Below, piece after piece: positions 45,521-54,475 of a stretch of 64,000 nucleotides of DNA. This stretch comes from JAXHUM01 sp034189325. GTDB taxonomy: Bacteria > Desulfobacterota > DSM-4660 > Desulfatiglandales > Desulfatiglandaceae. The first letter of the stretch is position 1. Each line of letters opens with the position of its first letter. A model generated the notes under the pieces. The model ran no database searches and had not been told where the DNA came from. It saw only the letters and a program-made list of their open reading frames with translations. Where the stretch lies: NCBI GenBank assembly GCA_034189325.1, contig JAXHUM010000054.1, forward strand, positions 1 to 64,000, in the 5' to 3' direction. Position numbers and translations under genes: made by a program.

Positions 45521-48436
45521 CTAGAGCACTTTGATCATGCTCAACCATCCCGGCTCTCCCGACGAAGAAACTTCGATCGCCCCCTGAGATCCGAGGATCT
45601 TTACGATGCCACCCTCCTTGACCCGTTCCATGAGGTGCCCAAATTCCCTGAAGTGGGACACATTCGTAGCGAGGATCTCCTCCCTCATCTGTTGGCGGAT
45701 ATCCAGGCTGTCTTCGGTGAGATGGCGAACCATTGAGACGTACCCCTTTCTGTCCGGCAAGAGATGGGCATCCAAATCGCCGATAGCCCCTATAATAGCC
45801 TTGGTCAGCTCCGTGTCCGGCAGTCGGATCTCCCTCAAGAACCTGGCCGTCCTATCATAGACATCTATTGTTTCAGAGATATTCGGATCTCGATAGGACA
45901 CCAATGTCATGGTCCCTGAATGACGGTCAAACAGACAGAATACGCCGTAGGCCCCTCCTTTGACTCTGATCTGATCCCACAGCCAGGCGGTTCGCAGATA
46001 GCGGGTTATAACCGTTGCCGACCCGTTGTATCGGTAACCCATCTGAAAAAGATTCGCTCCTTTGCCCACGTAATTGACTTTCGAAGAAATAATCATGCCC
46101 TCGGATAGGGCCGGTCTCGTGAGGGACCAGCCATGCCTATCACCGGAGCCCTCAGGCAGGGCATCTATCAAGCTGTTCAGATGGGGTTCTATCCCGGAGT
46201 ACTCGGTCTCATCGAAAGTGACATTGACAATCCCCGCCTTCCGGTTGATGAGCAATCGCCGCATCTCCTCTAGCGTGCCCTGTATTTCAGACCAGTTTTT
46301 ATCAACAGCCTCGGCCAGGTCTCTCAAGAAAAACAGATTGGTGACCCCTTCCATCTGTTCGGAAGCCCACCCAGCCTCGGAAAAATGGGATCGGAGCCTC
46401 AGATCGACAATATGATGGCCTCCCGGAATCAGCAGCTGTTCCGCCCGGGCCTTCTCCTCCATCACCATCTGCCTGAAACGTTCCCTATTGTCGAGACGGG
46501 CGGTCAGCAAGACTTCTCGAAGGATACTGATCAGTTCTTCCGTTTGGCCCAACATGGCTTTGCCGCGCAGGAATAGCCTGGCAGCACACTGGTTGCGGTT
46601 CCTGACGGCTGACGCAAAAGAGGAGGGTCGGACGCCGCCCGTCTTTCGGCTGATCCGTTGGCTGAGCGCCACAAAATCCTCTTTCTCCGTTCCCGTTTCG
46701 ACGAGGGCACGGCCGAATAGGGGGACGTAGGCAAGATATTTGTCGGGAAGGGCATGAAGATCAAAACCGATATCCAGATAGATGATGCCGTGGGTTGAAA
46801 GACTATGAAACAGGAGGGGTGTCCCCTGTCGTTCCATGACCTCAATCGGCAGGACCTTCTCTTTTTTGTCCAGGTCTCTCAGTCTCAAGCAGGGTATAGA
46901 CGCGAGGGCCTCGGGAGAGTCCGGCGTTTCCTGGGCCTTTTTCAGATCAAGGGTGTTCTGAACAAGGGCATCAAGCGCTTTTGGATCCATGGTTGATCGG
47001 GCCGCCTCGAGACGCCCCTTCTCATCGGCCTCTTCCCTCTCCCGCAGATTCGCATCGGGCTTCAAAAGGACCCTGGTTCTTTGGGTATTGTCGAAGAAAA
47101 ATTGCTGAATCATATCCTCAAAAAAGGTCTTGTTTGATACCGCCTTTGATCGGATCCGCTTCAAAGGAGCCTCAAAGGCAAGCAGGGCCGTTGGACTACC
47201 GCCGTAGAGCCACGTCGTGAGGGATCGAAGCATCAGGATGAGCCCCCTGGGGAGATGACCGCTATTGTTCTCCCGGAGCCTGAATTCTACGGTATTCAGG
47301 GCCGCTTTGATTGTGTTGGGATGAATTCCGTCTCGGACAAGACCCTGGAGAGTCTCCACAATTATCTGTTCAACCTGGTCACAATGATCCATGTCAATGC
47401 CCTTGAGGCCTGTGGAGAAATACATCTGCCGCAGTTCTCGGCTAAGGCCCTCTCCACAGATATCTTCTCCCAGACCGGAGTCAAGAAGCGCCTTTCGAAG
47501 GGGAGAGGCAGGCATTCCCAAGAGGATATATTCCAGTATCCTCAAGGCAAAGTTTGTCTCCACATCGGTCGTCTCAGGAAACAACCAGTTGAGGGTCATC
47601 ATTCCCTTTTGCCGGCTTTCTTCCTCTCCGGCCGTAAAGGGATACTCCAGCCTTCTGGGCTTGGAAAAGGGTGTCTGTGGAGGTATGTTTGAGTCAATGC
47701 TGATAGGATCAAAGCCCTTCAGATATTGGTCCGCTATTTTCAGGCGTTTCTCAGGGTCATCATCGCCATAAAAATAGATCCGCGAGTTGGAGGGGTGATA
47801 ATACTTCCGATGAAAGTCTCTGAATTGATCATAGGTAAGAGCCGGAATCTGTTTTGGGTCTCCCCCGGAGTCCAGCCCGTAAGGGTGGCCGAGAAAGAGG
47901 GATTGCAAAGAATGTTCGACAAGCAGCCTATCTGCCGACGAGTAGGCCCCTTTCATCTCATTAAAGACCACCCCCTTGTAGGACAATGAATCGCTTGGGT
48001 CATCCAATTCATAGTGCCAGCCCTCCTGCTGAAAAATAAAGGGAGTCAGCCTCGGATAAAAGACAGCGTCGAGGTAGACATCAATGAGGTTATAGAAATC
48101 TTGCAGATTCTGGCTCGCCACTGGATAGCAGGTCTTGTCGGGATAGGTGAAGGCATTGAGGAAGGTATTGAGAGAACCCTTCAAGAGCTCAACAAAAGGT
48201 TCTTTTAAGGGATATCTTCTCGACCCGCAAAGCACTGAATGTTCCAGGATATGGGCAACACCTGTTGAATCGGAAGGCGGCGTGCGGAAGGTTATGCCGA
48301 AGACCTTGTTTTCATCATCATTCGACAGGGACAGAAGTTCCGCGCCGGTCTTGAGATGTCGAAAAAGCCTGGCCACACTCCCCAGCTCCTGGATCTTTTC
48401 CTCTATTTCCAGTTGAAAGCCATGTCTCATCTGCAT
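45521..48436 (-). CDS. M16C family metallopeptidase (presequence-protease-like)
   Basis: 971 residues. The inverted zinc motif is HILEH (H62, E65, H66), followed by the third-ligand region FNEMKGAYSSADRLL. The four-domain length and the segment LCGSRRYPLKEPFVELLKGS match the PreP/Cym1 group of M16C peptidases, which degrade peptides inside a closed chamber. No signal peptide is visible, so it is probably cytoplasmic and clears peptides. Of the starts at 48442, 48436 and 48430, ATG 48436 is favoured since GAGGAG lies six bases before it. Confidence 0.92.
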   Translation of the reverse strand: MQMRHGFQLEIEEKIQELGSVARLFRHLKTGAELLSLSNDDENKVFGITFRTPPSDSTGVAHILEHSVLCGSRRYPLKEPFVELLKGSLNTFLNAFTYPDKTCYPVASQNLQDFYNLIDVYLDAVFYPRLTPFIFQQEGWHYELDDPSDSLSYKGVVFNEMKGAYSSADRLLVEHSLQSLFLGHPYGLDSGGDPKQIPALTYDQFRDFHRKYYHPSNSRIYFYGDDDPEKRLKIADQYLKGFDPISIDSNIPPQTPFSKPRRLEYPFTAGEEESRQKGMMTLNWLFPETTDVETNFALRILEYILLGMPASPLRKALLDSGLGEDICGEGLSRELRQMYFSTGLKGIDMDHCDQVEQIIVETLQGLVRDGIHPNTIKAALNTVEFRLRENNSGHLPRGLILMLRSLTTWLYGGSPTALLAFEAPLKRIRSKAVSNKTFFEDMIQQFFFDNTQRTRVLLKPDANLREREEADEKGRLEAARSTMDPKALDALVQNTLDLKKAQETPDSPEALASIPCLRLRDLDKKEKVLPIEVMERQGTPLLFHSLSTHGIIYLDIGFDLHALPDKYLAYVPLFGRALVETGTEKEDFVALSQRISRKTGGVRPSSFASAVRNRNQCAARLFLRGKAMLGQTEELISILREVLLTARLDNRERFRQMVMEEKARAEQLLIPGGHHIVDLRLRSHFSEAGWASEQMEGVTNLFFLRDLAEAVDKNWSEIQGTLEEMRRLLINRKAGIVNVTFDETEYSGIEPHLNSLIDALPEGSGDRHGWSLTRPALSEGMIISSKVNYVGKGANLFQMGYRYNGSATVITRYLRTAWLWDQIRVKGGAYGVFCLFDRHSGTMTLVSYRDPNISETIDVYDRTARFLREIRLPDTELTKAIIGAIGDLDAHLLPDRKGYVSMVRHLTEDSLDIRQQMREEILATNVSHFREFGHLMERVKEGGIVKILGSQGAIEVSSSGEPGWLSMIKVL

Positions 48437-48684
48437 ATTCATCTCCTCGAAATCTCGAAATAGGGTATGGATTCCCCCTTGTGTACTTGTGTGTATCAGT
48501 GACGGCCCTGTTGCCTCGCGTGAGCTTGAGTAGTCGCAACAGGGTCACACCTGTTTTTCATACCCGATTTTGCCCATAGTTTCCAGAAAGATCGCGTTTT
48601 GCAGTGAAAGCTTTCATCATTTGAGCTATACTGGCCAAGATACCGAACAGTCCTGTTTAAGAACACCCCTTCACGATGCATAAA

Positions 48685-48700
48685 ATCTTACATATTGTGT
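48685..48700 (+). promoter_or_regulatory. possible second, degenerate NrdR box
   Basis: ATCTTACATATTGTGT. Its right half (CATATTGTGT) fits the NrdR box half TATATWGTGT at nine of ten positions, while the left half is poor. Its centre is 30 bp from that of the perfect palindrome at 48715-48730, close to the three-turn spacing (31-32 bp) usual for paired NrdR boxes. Confidence 0.45.
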
Positions 48701-48709
48701 CTTTTTCTA

Positions 48710-48738
48710 TTGACATACTATATATAGTATTCCATATT
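48710..48738 (+). promoter_or_regulatory. predicted sigma-70 promoter of nrdJ
   Basis: A perfect -35 element TTGACA lies at 48710-48715. With 17-bp spacing the -10 is CATATT (48733-48738); TATTAA at 48735-48740 is an alternative. The spacer is filled by the NrdR-type palindrome. The distance to the nrdJ start leaves a leader of about 135 bases. Confidence 0.65.
48715..48730 (+). promoter_or_regulatory. NrdR box (perfect 16-bp palindrome)
   Basis: ATACTATATATAGTAT is a perfect palindrome and matches the NrdR consensus ACACTATATATAGTGT at 14 of 16 positions, including the whole CTATATATAG core. It lies between the -35 and -10 elements, where bound NrdR would block RNA polymerase. NrdR represses ribonucleotide reductase genes when dATP is high. 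The nrdR gene itself is not in this window. Confidence 0.8.
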
Positions 48739-48881
48739 AACATCCTTCGAGTCTTAAGGCATAGCTCGACTTGTTTCGGCAAAAAAAGGGGGCTCGGAAG
48801 ATCGAGATCTATCAGATGTCTTGGCAAACGCCTTATTTTAGTCTGTCAACCGGTGTTGAAGATTCATAAAGGAGAATACGC

Positions 48882-51371
48882 ATGGGTCAGAAAGGGAAAA
48901 TTTTGGTTACGGAGGATGGGACCTATGATTTGGACACATACCGGTGGGACGATCACCGCTTTTCAGATCTGCTCGTCAGAGAAAACCCGATTGACACGGA
49001 CCAGGCCATGGATATCAGCCGTTTTCTACGCCAAGAGATCTTACAGATGGACCTACAAACCATCACCCTGCCCGTCATTGAGAAGATCGTTGAGGCAAAG
49101 CTCCTGGAATATGGCCTTTCAAAGCAATCTCCCATCCAGCTTGATGAGTTTATAATGATTAGGAAAGGTCTGTCCCTCTCCGAAAATGCCAGGACGGTCC
49201 TTGAAAGGAGATACCTCAAGAAGGACGACCAGGGAAAGGTCATTGAAACGCCGGAAGAGATGTTCAGAAGGGTGGCCCATCATATTGCGGAGGCGGAAAA
49301 GCACTATGGCGACGATACCCTCGCCCAGGAGACAGAAGAGCTGTTCTTCCGGATCATGACGGAATTCAAATTCTTGCCCAATTCCCCGACGTTGATGAAT
49401 GCCGGACGTGAACTGGGGCAGCTGGCCGCCTGCTTTGTGCTTCCCGTTGAAGACAGTATGGATGGTATTTTCAACTCTCTCAAGAACGCAGCCCTCATCC
49501 ACAAATCCGGGGGAGGCACCGGCTTCTCCTTTTCCAGGCTGCGGCCGAAGAACAGCCGGGTTGGAACAACAGGAGGGGTGGCATCCGGACCGGTTTCTTT
49601 CATGAAGATATTCAATACGGCAACAGAGCAAGTCAAGCAGGGCGGAACCAGGCGGGGAGCCAACATGGCGATCCTGAGGGTGGACCACCCGGATATCATG
49701 GAATTCATTCATTGCAAAAGAGACAACGAGGCGTTGAATAATTTTAATATTTCCGTGGGTATTACGGACGCCTTTATGGAAGCGGTGAGAAACAGGGGGC
49801 CCTACGATATTATCGATCCAAGGAATCACGAAAGCGCAGGAGAGCAGGATGCCTTGGAGGTATACCAGGCCCTTATCCGGCAGGCCTGGGAAAACGGTGA
49901 CCCGGGCATCCTTTTTCTGGACCGGACTAACAGAGACAATCCCACACCTGCCCTGGGTGAGATTGAGAGCACCAATCCGTGCGGCGAACAACCATTGCTT
50001 CCCATGGAGGCTTGCAATCTCGGATCAATCAATCTAGCCAAGTTCGTTGTCGAAGATGAGGGAAGGAGAGGTGTTGATTATGACTCCTTGAAAGAGGTGT
50101 TGTGGGCCACGGTCCGCTTTTTGGATGATACGATCGATATGTCCAGGTATCCTATTGACGAGATCGAAAAAATGGTTAAGGGAAACCGTAAGATCGGCCT
50201 CGGAGTCATGGGTTTTGCCGATATGCTGTACCAATTGGAGATTCCTTATAACTCAGAGGAGGCCCTTCAGGTAGCGGAAGAGGTGATGGGCTTTATCCAG
50301 AAGGAGTCTCATGAGGCATCCAGAGAACTGGGGAGACAAAGAGGGTCCTTTCCCAATTTCAGCAAAAGCATCTTCTCCGACCAGAAAGAGGCAACCTATA
50401 GAAACGCAACGACCACGACCATCGCTCCTACCGGCACTCTGAGTATTATCGCCGGCTGTTCCAGCGGTATCGAACCCCTCTTCGCCCTGAGCTTTGTCAG
50501 GAATGTCATGGATAATGACAGGCTTGTGGAGGTGAACCCCTATTTTGAACAGGTGGCCAGGAAAAGAGGGTTTTATACCCGTGAGTTAATGGATACCATT
50601 GCCCAAAAAGGAAGCATCCAGGAGATCGATGAAGTCCCTGAGGATGTAAAAGGAATCTTTGTGACCGCCCATGATGTGTCTCCTGAATGGCACATACGCA
50701 TGCAAGCGGCCTTTCAGAAATGCACGGATAATGCAGTCTCGAAAACAGTGAATCTCCCCAAGGATGCCACCATAGATGACGTGGCAAAAGTCTATGACCT
50801 GGCCTATGAGTTAGAGTGCAAAGGGGTGACGATTTATAGGGACGGCAGTAAACAAAACCAGGTGCTGTCTTTTTCGCAAGAAGACGACGAAAACAAAAAA
50901 TTTATGAACGTTGCAAAGACAAGGCCCGAGACACTTGAAGGCTATACAACCAAGATGGTTACGGGTATGGGGCACCTCTATGTCACGGTAACGGAATTTG
51001 AGGGCCGGCCCTACGAGGTTTTTGCGACTATCGGCAAATCAGGGAGGTCGACGACCGCCAAGACAGAGGCCATCGGCCGCCTGGTCTCCCTAGCCCTGAG
51101 ATCAGGGGTGAAGGTCGAGAAAATCGTGGCTCAGCTGGAGGGTATCGGGGGAGAGTATCCGGTCTTTCAAAAGGATGGCCTGGTCCTGTCTATCCCTGAC
51201 GCCATCAGCAGGGTCCTTAAGAACAAATATCTATCGGGCGGTTCTTACAACAAAAGGAAAAGGAATGCGAACAGCCTCTTGGGAGAGACCTGCCCCGATT
51301 GCGGTCAGACCATAAGCTTTGAGGAGGGCTGTATGACCTGCCACTTCTGCGGCTTTACCAAGTGCGGATAG
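48882..51371 (+). CDS. nrdJ: vitamin B12-dependent (class II) ribonucleotide reductase
   Basis: 829 residues. Substrate-site motifs are NSPTLMNAG, ACFVLPVEDS with the first redox cysteine, ESTNPCGEQPLLPMEACNLGS with the radical cysteine, and APTGTLSIIAGCSSGIEP. From about 690 lies the TSCPD-type segment (YVTVTEFEGRPYEVFATIG), and the C-terminus has CPDCGQ, CMTCHFCG, a zinc-ribbon and shuttle-cysteine region. The enzyme reduces ribonucleotides to deoxyribonucleotides using adenosylcobalamin and needs no oxygen, suiting anaerobic life. AAAGGAG precedes the ATG. The promoter carries an NrdR box. No N-terminal ATP-cone is evident in the first 80 residues, which look like a shortened or divergent form. 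Confidence 0.95.
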   Translation: MGQKGKILVTEDGTYDLDTYRWDDHRFSDLLVRENPIDTDQAMDISRFLRQEILQMDLQTITLPVIEKIVEAKLLEYGLSKQSPIQLDEFIMIRKGLSLSENARTVLERRYLKKDDQGKVIETPEEMFRRVAHHIAEAEKHYGDDTLAQETEELFFRIMTEFKFLPNSPTLMNAGRELGQLAACFVLPVEDSMDGIFNSLKNAALIHKSGGGTGFSFSRLRPKNSRVGTTGGVASGPVSFMKIFNTATEQVKQGGTRRGANMAILRVDHPDIMEFIHCKRDNEALNNFNISVGITDAFMEAVRNRGPYDIIDPRNHESAGEQDALEVYQALIRQAWENGDPGILFLDRTNRDNPTPALGEIESTNPCGEQPLLPMEACNLGSINLAKFVVEDEGRRGVDYDSLKEVLWATVRFLDDTIDMSRYPIDEIEKMVKGNRKIGLGVMGFADMLYQLEIPYNSEEALQVAEEVMGFIQKESHEASRELGRQRGSFPNFSKSIFSDQKEATYRNATTTTIAPTGTLSIIAGCSSGIEPLFALSFVRNVMDNDRLVEVNPYFEQVARKRGFYTRELMDTIAQKGSIQEIDEVPEDVKGIFVTAHDVSPEWHIRMQAAFQKCTDNAVSKTVNLPKDATIDDVAKVYDLAYELECKGVTIYRDGSKQNQVLSFSQEDDENKKFMNVAKTRPETLEGYTTKMVTGMGHLYVTVTEFEGRPYEVFATIGKSGRSTTAKTEAIGRLVSLALRSGVKVEKIVAQLEGIGGEYPVFQKDGLVLSIPDAISRVLKNKYLSGGSYNKRKRNANSLLGETCPDCGQTISFEEGCMTCHFCGFTKCG

Positions 51372-51693
51372 AAGTCAGCCCCCTGATTCTCTCGCAGGGC
51401 ACAATGTCTCAGCCAGTCCCTTTTTGTCTATTTCTTGCGATAAAACACCTGCCGAATCCCTCTTTCCATCGTCCTGATCTAAGTTGAGCAATGAGTGGGT
51501 TAGCCTTCAGATAACCAAACGGTCTTATTGATTTTTATACTGACCTCTGATAGATGGAACCTAACCAACTGCCAAGAGCTGAGCAGGAAGGACGATTTCT
51601 TTTTGATCTTATGCCTCATGATGTTATGATTTTGGAAGGGCACCCTTGAGGGAGCTTTTCTGGAATCTTCGATAGAACCATGGAGGAAACACT
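51372..51693. other. intergenic region without recognised gene
   Basis: 322 bp between nrdJ and the CoA-transferase gene. No open frame of note, no strong hairpin with a T-run, no clear promoter; the AT-rich part at 51500-51560 is the likeliest promoter area for the downstream gene, whose start has GGAGGA upstream (about 51680). Confidence 0.5.
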
Positions 51694-52887
51694 ATGCTCG
51701 GACCGATGCTGAAAGGTGTAACGGTCATTGATCTCACCAGATATCTGGCAGGCCCTTACTGCTCTATGACCCTGGGAGATCTGGGCGCAGACATTCTCAA
51801 GATTGAAAAACCCGGCAGAGGGGATCCCATGCGCTTGGTGAGCCCCCCATTTGTCAAAGAAAACGCCGCCTATTTCTTGAGTGTTAATAAAAACAAGCAA
51901 AGCATAACCCTGGCGCTCGATTCCGATGAGGGCCGTGCCGTCTTTTTTGACCTGGTGAAGTCGACGGATGTCGTTGTAGAGAATTTTCGACCCGGCGTTG
52001 CCGACAAAATCGGCATTGGATATGACGCCTGTTGTGAGGTGAACCCGAAGATTGTCTATTGCGCCCTTTCCGCGTTTGGAGAAACCGGTCCCTACAGGGA
52101 GCATACCGGTTTTGATATCATCCTGCAGGCCTTGAGTGGTGTCATGTCTCTCAATGGCCTCCGCGATGACGATATAGTCAAGCATGGGATCCCCATTGCG
52201 GATCTGGGGGGTGGACTCTTCGCAGCCCTCGGTATTGTCTCCGCGCTGTTCAATAGAAGCAGGACCGGCCAAGGTCGAAAAATCGACCTGGCCATTCTGG
52301 ACACCCAGGTCTCACTTCTCACTTATTTCTTGGGAAACTACTCTGTTGATAAGCAAATCCCCGGTCCACAAAAAAATGATCATCCGAACATCGTCCCATA
52401 CGGTCTTTTCAGGACGAAAAATATCCCTCTCGTCGTGGCCGTCCTCACAGATAAGGCCTGGGACGGTTTTTGCCGGGCTATTGATGAGCCGGACCTCGCC
52501 CGGAACCCGCGATACGAAACAAATGTCAAGAGGAGAGAACATAAGGAGGAGCTCAAAAAGTTGCTCCGTGAGAAGATCGAACGACTGGATGGGAAGGTTC
52601 TCTTTAAACGCCTTCGGGAAGCAAGCGTCCCGGCGGCGCCGGTAAAAAACCTGGACGATATCTGCAGCGATGAACAGGTCCTGTTTCGCAAGTCGATCAG
52701 ACAGGTCAAGCATCCCGATTACGGTGAATTCACCACTGCCAGTTGTCCAATAAAGACCTCAGGGGAGACCGATCCTGATTCCCATCCTCCCCCGCTCTTG
52801 GGAGAACACACCGAGAGCATCCTGAAAGAACGCCTGCAATACTCCGCGGATAAGATCGCCCGTCTCAAGAAGAAATCGGTCATATGA
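51694..52887 (+). CDS. class III CoA transferase (CaiB/BaiF family)
   Basis: 397 residues. The family start (VTVIDLTRYLAGPYCSMTLGD) and GADILKIEKPGRGDPMR are followed by NFRPGVADKIGIGYD and the catalytic aspartate, D170, in GIPIADLGGGLFA. It moves CoA between acids, as formyl-CoA, carnitine or benzylsuccinate CoA transferases do. The substrate cannot be told. It stands alone; there is no neighbouring acyl-CoA dehydrogenase or lyase to point to a pathway. ATG at 51706 (M5) is an alternative start. Confidence 0.9.
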   Translation: MLGPMLKGVTVIDLTRYLAGPYCSMTLGDLGADILKIEKPGRGDPMRLVSPPFVKENAAYFLSVNKNKQSITLALDSDEGRAVFFDLVKSTDVVVENFRPGVADKIGIGYDACCEVNPKIVYCALSAFGETGPYREHTGFDIILQALSGVMSLNGLRDDDIVKHGIPIADLGGGLFAALGIVSALFNRSRTGQGRKIDLAILDTQVSLLTYFLGNYSVDKQIPGPQKNDHPNIVPYGLFRTKNIPLVVAVLTDKAWDGFCRAIDEPDLARNPRYETNVKRREHKEELKKLLREKIERLDGKVLFKRLREASVPAAPVKNLDDICSDEQVLFRKSIRQVKHPDYGEFTTASCPIKTSGETDPDSHPPPLLGEHTESILKERLQYSADKIARLKKKSVI

Positions 52888-53100
52888 ATGCCCCCCCCAG
52901 AGTCTTCCCATTTGATGTGAAAGCCGATCGTCTGTTCCGGAGACCATTCTTCCTGGAATCTATAAAATTTTCCTTAAGTTAAACCGTATTTCCGCCGATA
53001 GTCTAGTAAGTTCTTAAAAAGCCCGGGAGGAGCAAAGGTCGGCGTGGGTTTTTTGGGGAAGTGACCTAGATCGTGATCTCTAACAGATTAGGAGGCGATT

Positions 53101-53877
53101 ATGCAATGGTACTATGCAGAAGACAATCAGCCCGTTGGGCCGATCGGTCAAGGGGAGTTTCAAGAGCTTGTCCAAGCCGACAAGATAAGATCGGGGACAC
53201 TGGTGTGGAATTCCTCCCTGTCCGGATGGCAGGAGTATGACAAGATCATTGCCCACGCTCCTGTGGAAACGCCGACAACTGCGGAAGGTGTGATTCCCGG
53301 GCAATCGACCTGCGCTGAATGCGGTCAGGCCTTTGCCATGGAGGAGATGATCCATTACGGGGATGCATGGGTCTGTTCGGTCTGCAAGCCCGCCTTTGTT
53401 CAAAAGATCCAGGAAGGAATGAACGTAGGCAGTGCAATGGCCTATGCCGGATTCTGGATCCGGTTTGGAGCAAAATTCATCGACTGGATCATCCTATCTG
53501 TTGTTAACATGATTCTTACCATTCCCATAGGTTTTTTAACGGCATTTTACATGTCCAAACAACCACCTGAAGTGGCTGATATGGCGGTCTTTCTGGTCAT
53601 TCAATTCGGCCTGATGTTTCTGCAAATGGCCGTATCCGCCGCTTACTCCACCTGGCTGATAGGGAGGTACGGGGCGACGCTCGGCAAAATGGCCTGCAGG
53701 ATAAGGGTTGTCTGTTCCGATGGCGGCAGAGTGACATACTGGAGGGCCTTTGGTCGGCATTTTGCCGAAATCTTGAGCGCCATGACCCTGTTGATCGGTT
53801 ATATTATCGCCGGCTTTGACGAAGAAAAAAGGGCACTCCACGACCGGATCTGTAATACACGGGTAGTCAAGAAATAA
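53101..53877 (+). CDS. GYF_2/zinc-ribbon/RDD membrane protein
   Basis: 258 residues in three parts: an N-terminal GYF_2-type domain (about 1-50, MQWYYAEDNQPVGPIGQ), a zinc-binding segment with CAECGQAF and CSVCK (about 72-100), and a C-terminal RDD membrane domain starting YAGFWIRFGAKFIDWIIL with RYGATLGKMACRI and KRALHDRICNTRVV. RDD proteins are multi-span membrane proteins often linked to transport or stress. AGGAGG precedes the ATG. It is the first gene of a run of ten plus-strand genes ending at 63020; the next gene begins about 20 bp after its stop. A second RDD gene closes the run. Confidence 0.85.
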   Translation: MQWYYAEDNQPVGPIGQGEFQELVQADKIRSGTLVWNSSLSGWQEYDKIIAHAPVETPTTAEGVIPGQSTCAECGQAFAMEEMIHYGDAWVCSVCKPAFVQKIQEGMNVGSAMAYAGFWIRFGAKFIDWIILSVVNMILTIPIGFLTAFYMSKQPPEVADMAVFLVIQFGLMFLQMAVSAAYSTWLIGRYGATLGKMACRIRVVCSDGGRVTYWRAFGRHFAEILSAMTLLIGYIIAGFDEEKRALHDRICNTRVVKK

Positions 53878-53899
53878 TCACAAAGGAAAGCAGCCTTTG

Positions 53900-54472
53900 G
53901 TGCACTGCGTCAAATGTGAGAATCCCCTTCCATGGGAAGCCTTTAGCAGGGCCGATCTGAGCCCTTGTCCCTCGTGCGGGGCCCTGGTAAGGGTCGATAT
54001 CTTTCCCGCCCTCTTCCGGGAACCTGATCAGGGGAGAAGGGGGGAGACCCTCTCGGCAGATCAGGGGGCCTCCTGTTTCTATCATCACAACAAGAAGGCC
54101 GTTATTCCATGCGAGAGCTGCGGACGCTTTCTGTGCGCCCTCTGCGATGTGGAGTTAAACGATCGCCACATCTGTCCATCCTGCCTGGAATCGGGCAAGA
54201 CCCAGCGCAAGATCACCCACCTGGAAAACAACCGAGTCCTTTATGATACGATTGTCCTGGCCCTGGCCGTCATTCCCCTCCTCATGATCTGGCCCACCAT
54301 CCTTACAGCGCCTGCGTCCCTATTTTTGGCCATCCGCTACTGGAATACCCCGACAAGCATCCTCCCCAGGACAAAGTTTCGATTCATCTCGGCCATCAGT
54401 CTCGCGGGCCTCCAGATAGTAGGATGGATTATGATCATTGGGTTTATGGTAACCCGGACAAGAGGGGCTTAA
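53900..54472 (+). CDS. B-box-type zinc-binding membrane protein
   Basis: 190 residues. Two zinc parts are visible: CVKCENPL with CPSCGALV at the N-terminus, and a B-box-like cluster CFYHHNKKAVIPCESCGRF then CALCDVELNDRHICPSCL (about 58-102). Two or three transmembrane segments follow. GTG 53900 is used; TTG 53897 is equally placed behind the AGGAAAG ribosome site. The B-box part is clearly related to that of the gene at 55535-55861. Function unknown. The gap to the next gene is 3 bp. Confidence 0.75.
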   Translation: MHCVKCENPLPWEAFSRADLSPCPSCGALVRVDIFPALFREPDQGRRGETLSADQGASCFYHHNKKAVIPCESCGRFLCALCDVELNDRHICPSCLESGKTQRKITHLENNRVLYDTIVLALAVIPLLMIWPTILTAPASLFLAIRYWNTPTSILPRTKFRFISAISLAGLQIVGWIMIIGFMVTRTRGA

Positions 54473-54475
54473 CTC

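Larger units (their letters stand above)
48437..48881. other. divergent promoter region of the M16 peptidase and nrdJ genes
   Basis: 445 bp without a recognised gene. It contains the nrdJ promoter and NrdR-type boxes described separately and, on the other side, the presumed promoter of the peptidase gene. A frame starting at 48676 overlaps nrdJ in another frame and is not a gene. Confidence 0.55.

Noticed and set aside
48676..49155. Open frame starting upstream of nrdJ and overlapping its 5' end
   Set aside because: It overlaps nrdJ in another frame, runs through the promoter, and has no ribosome site.
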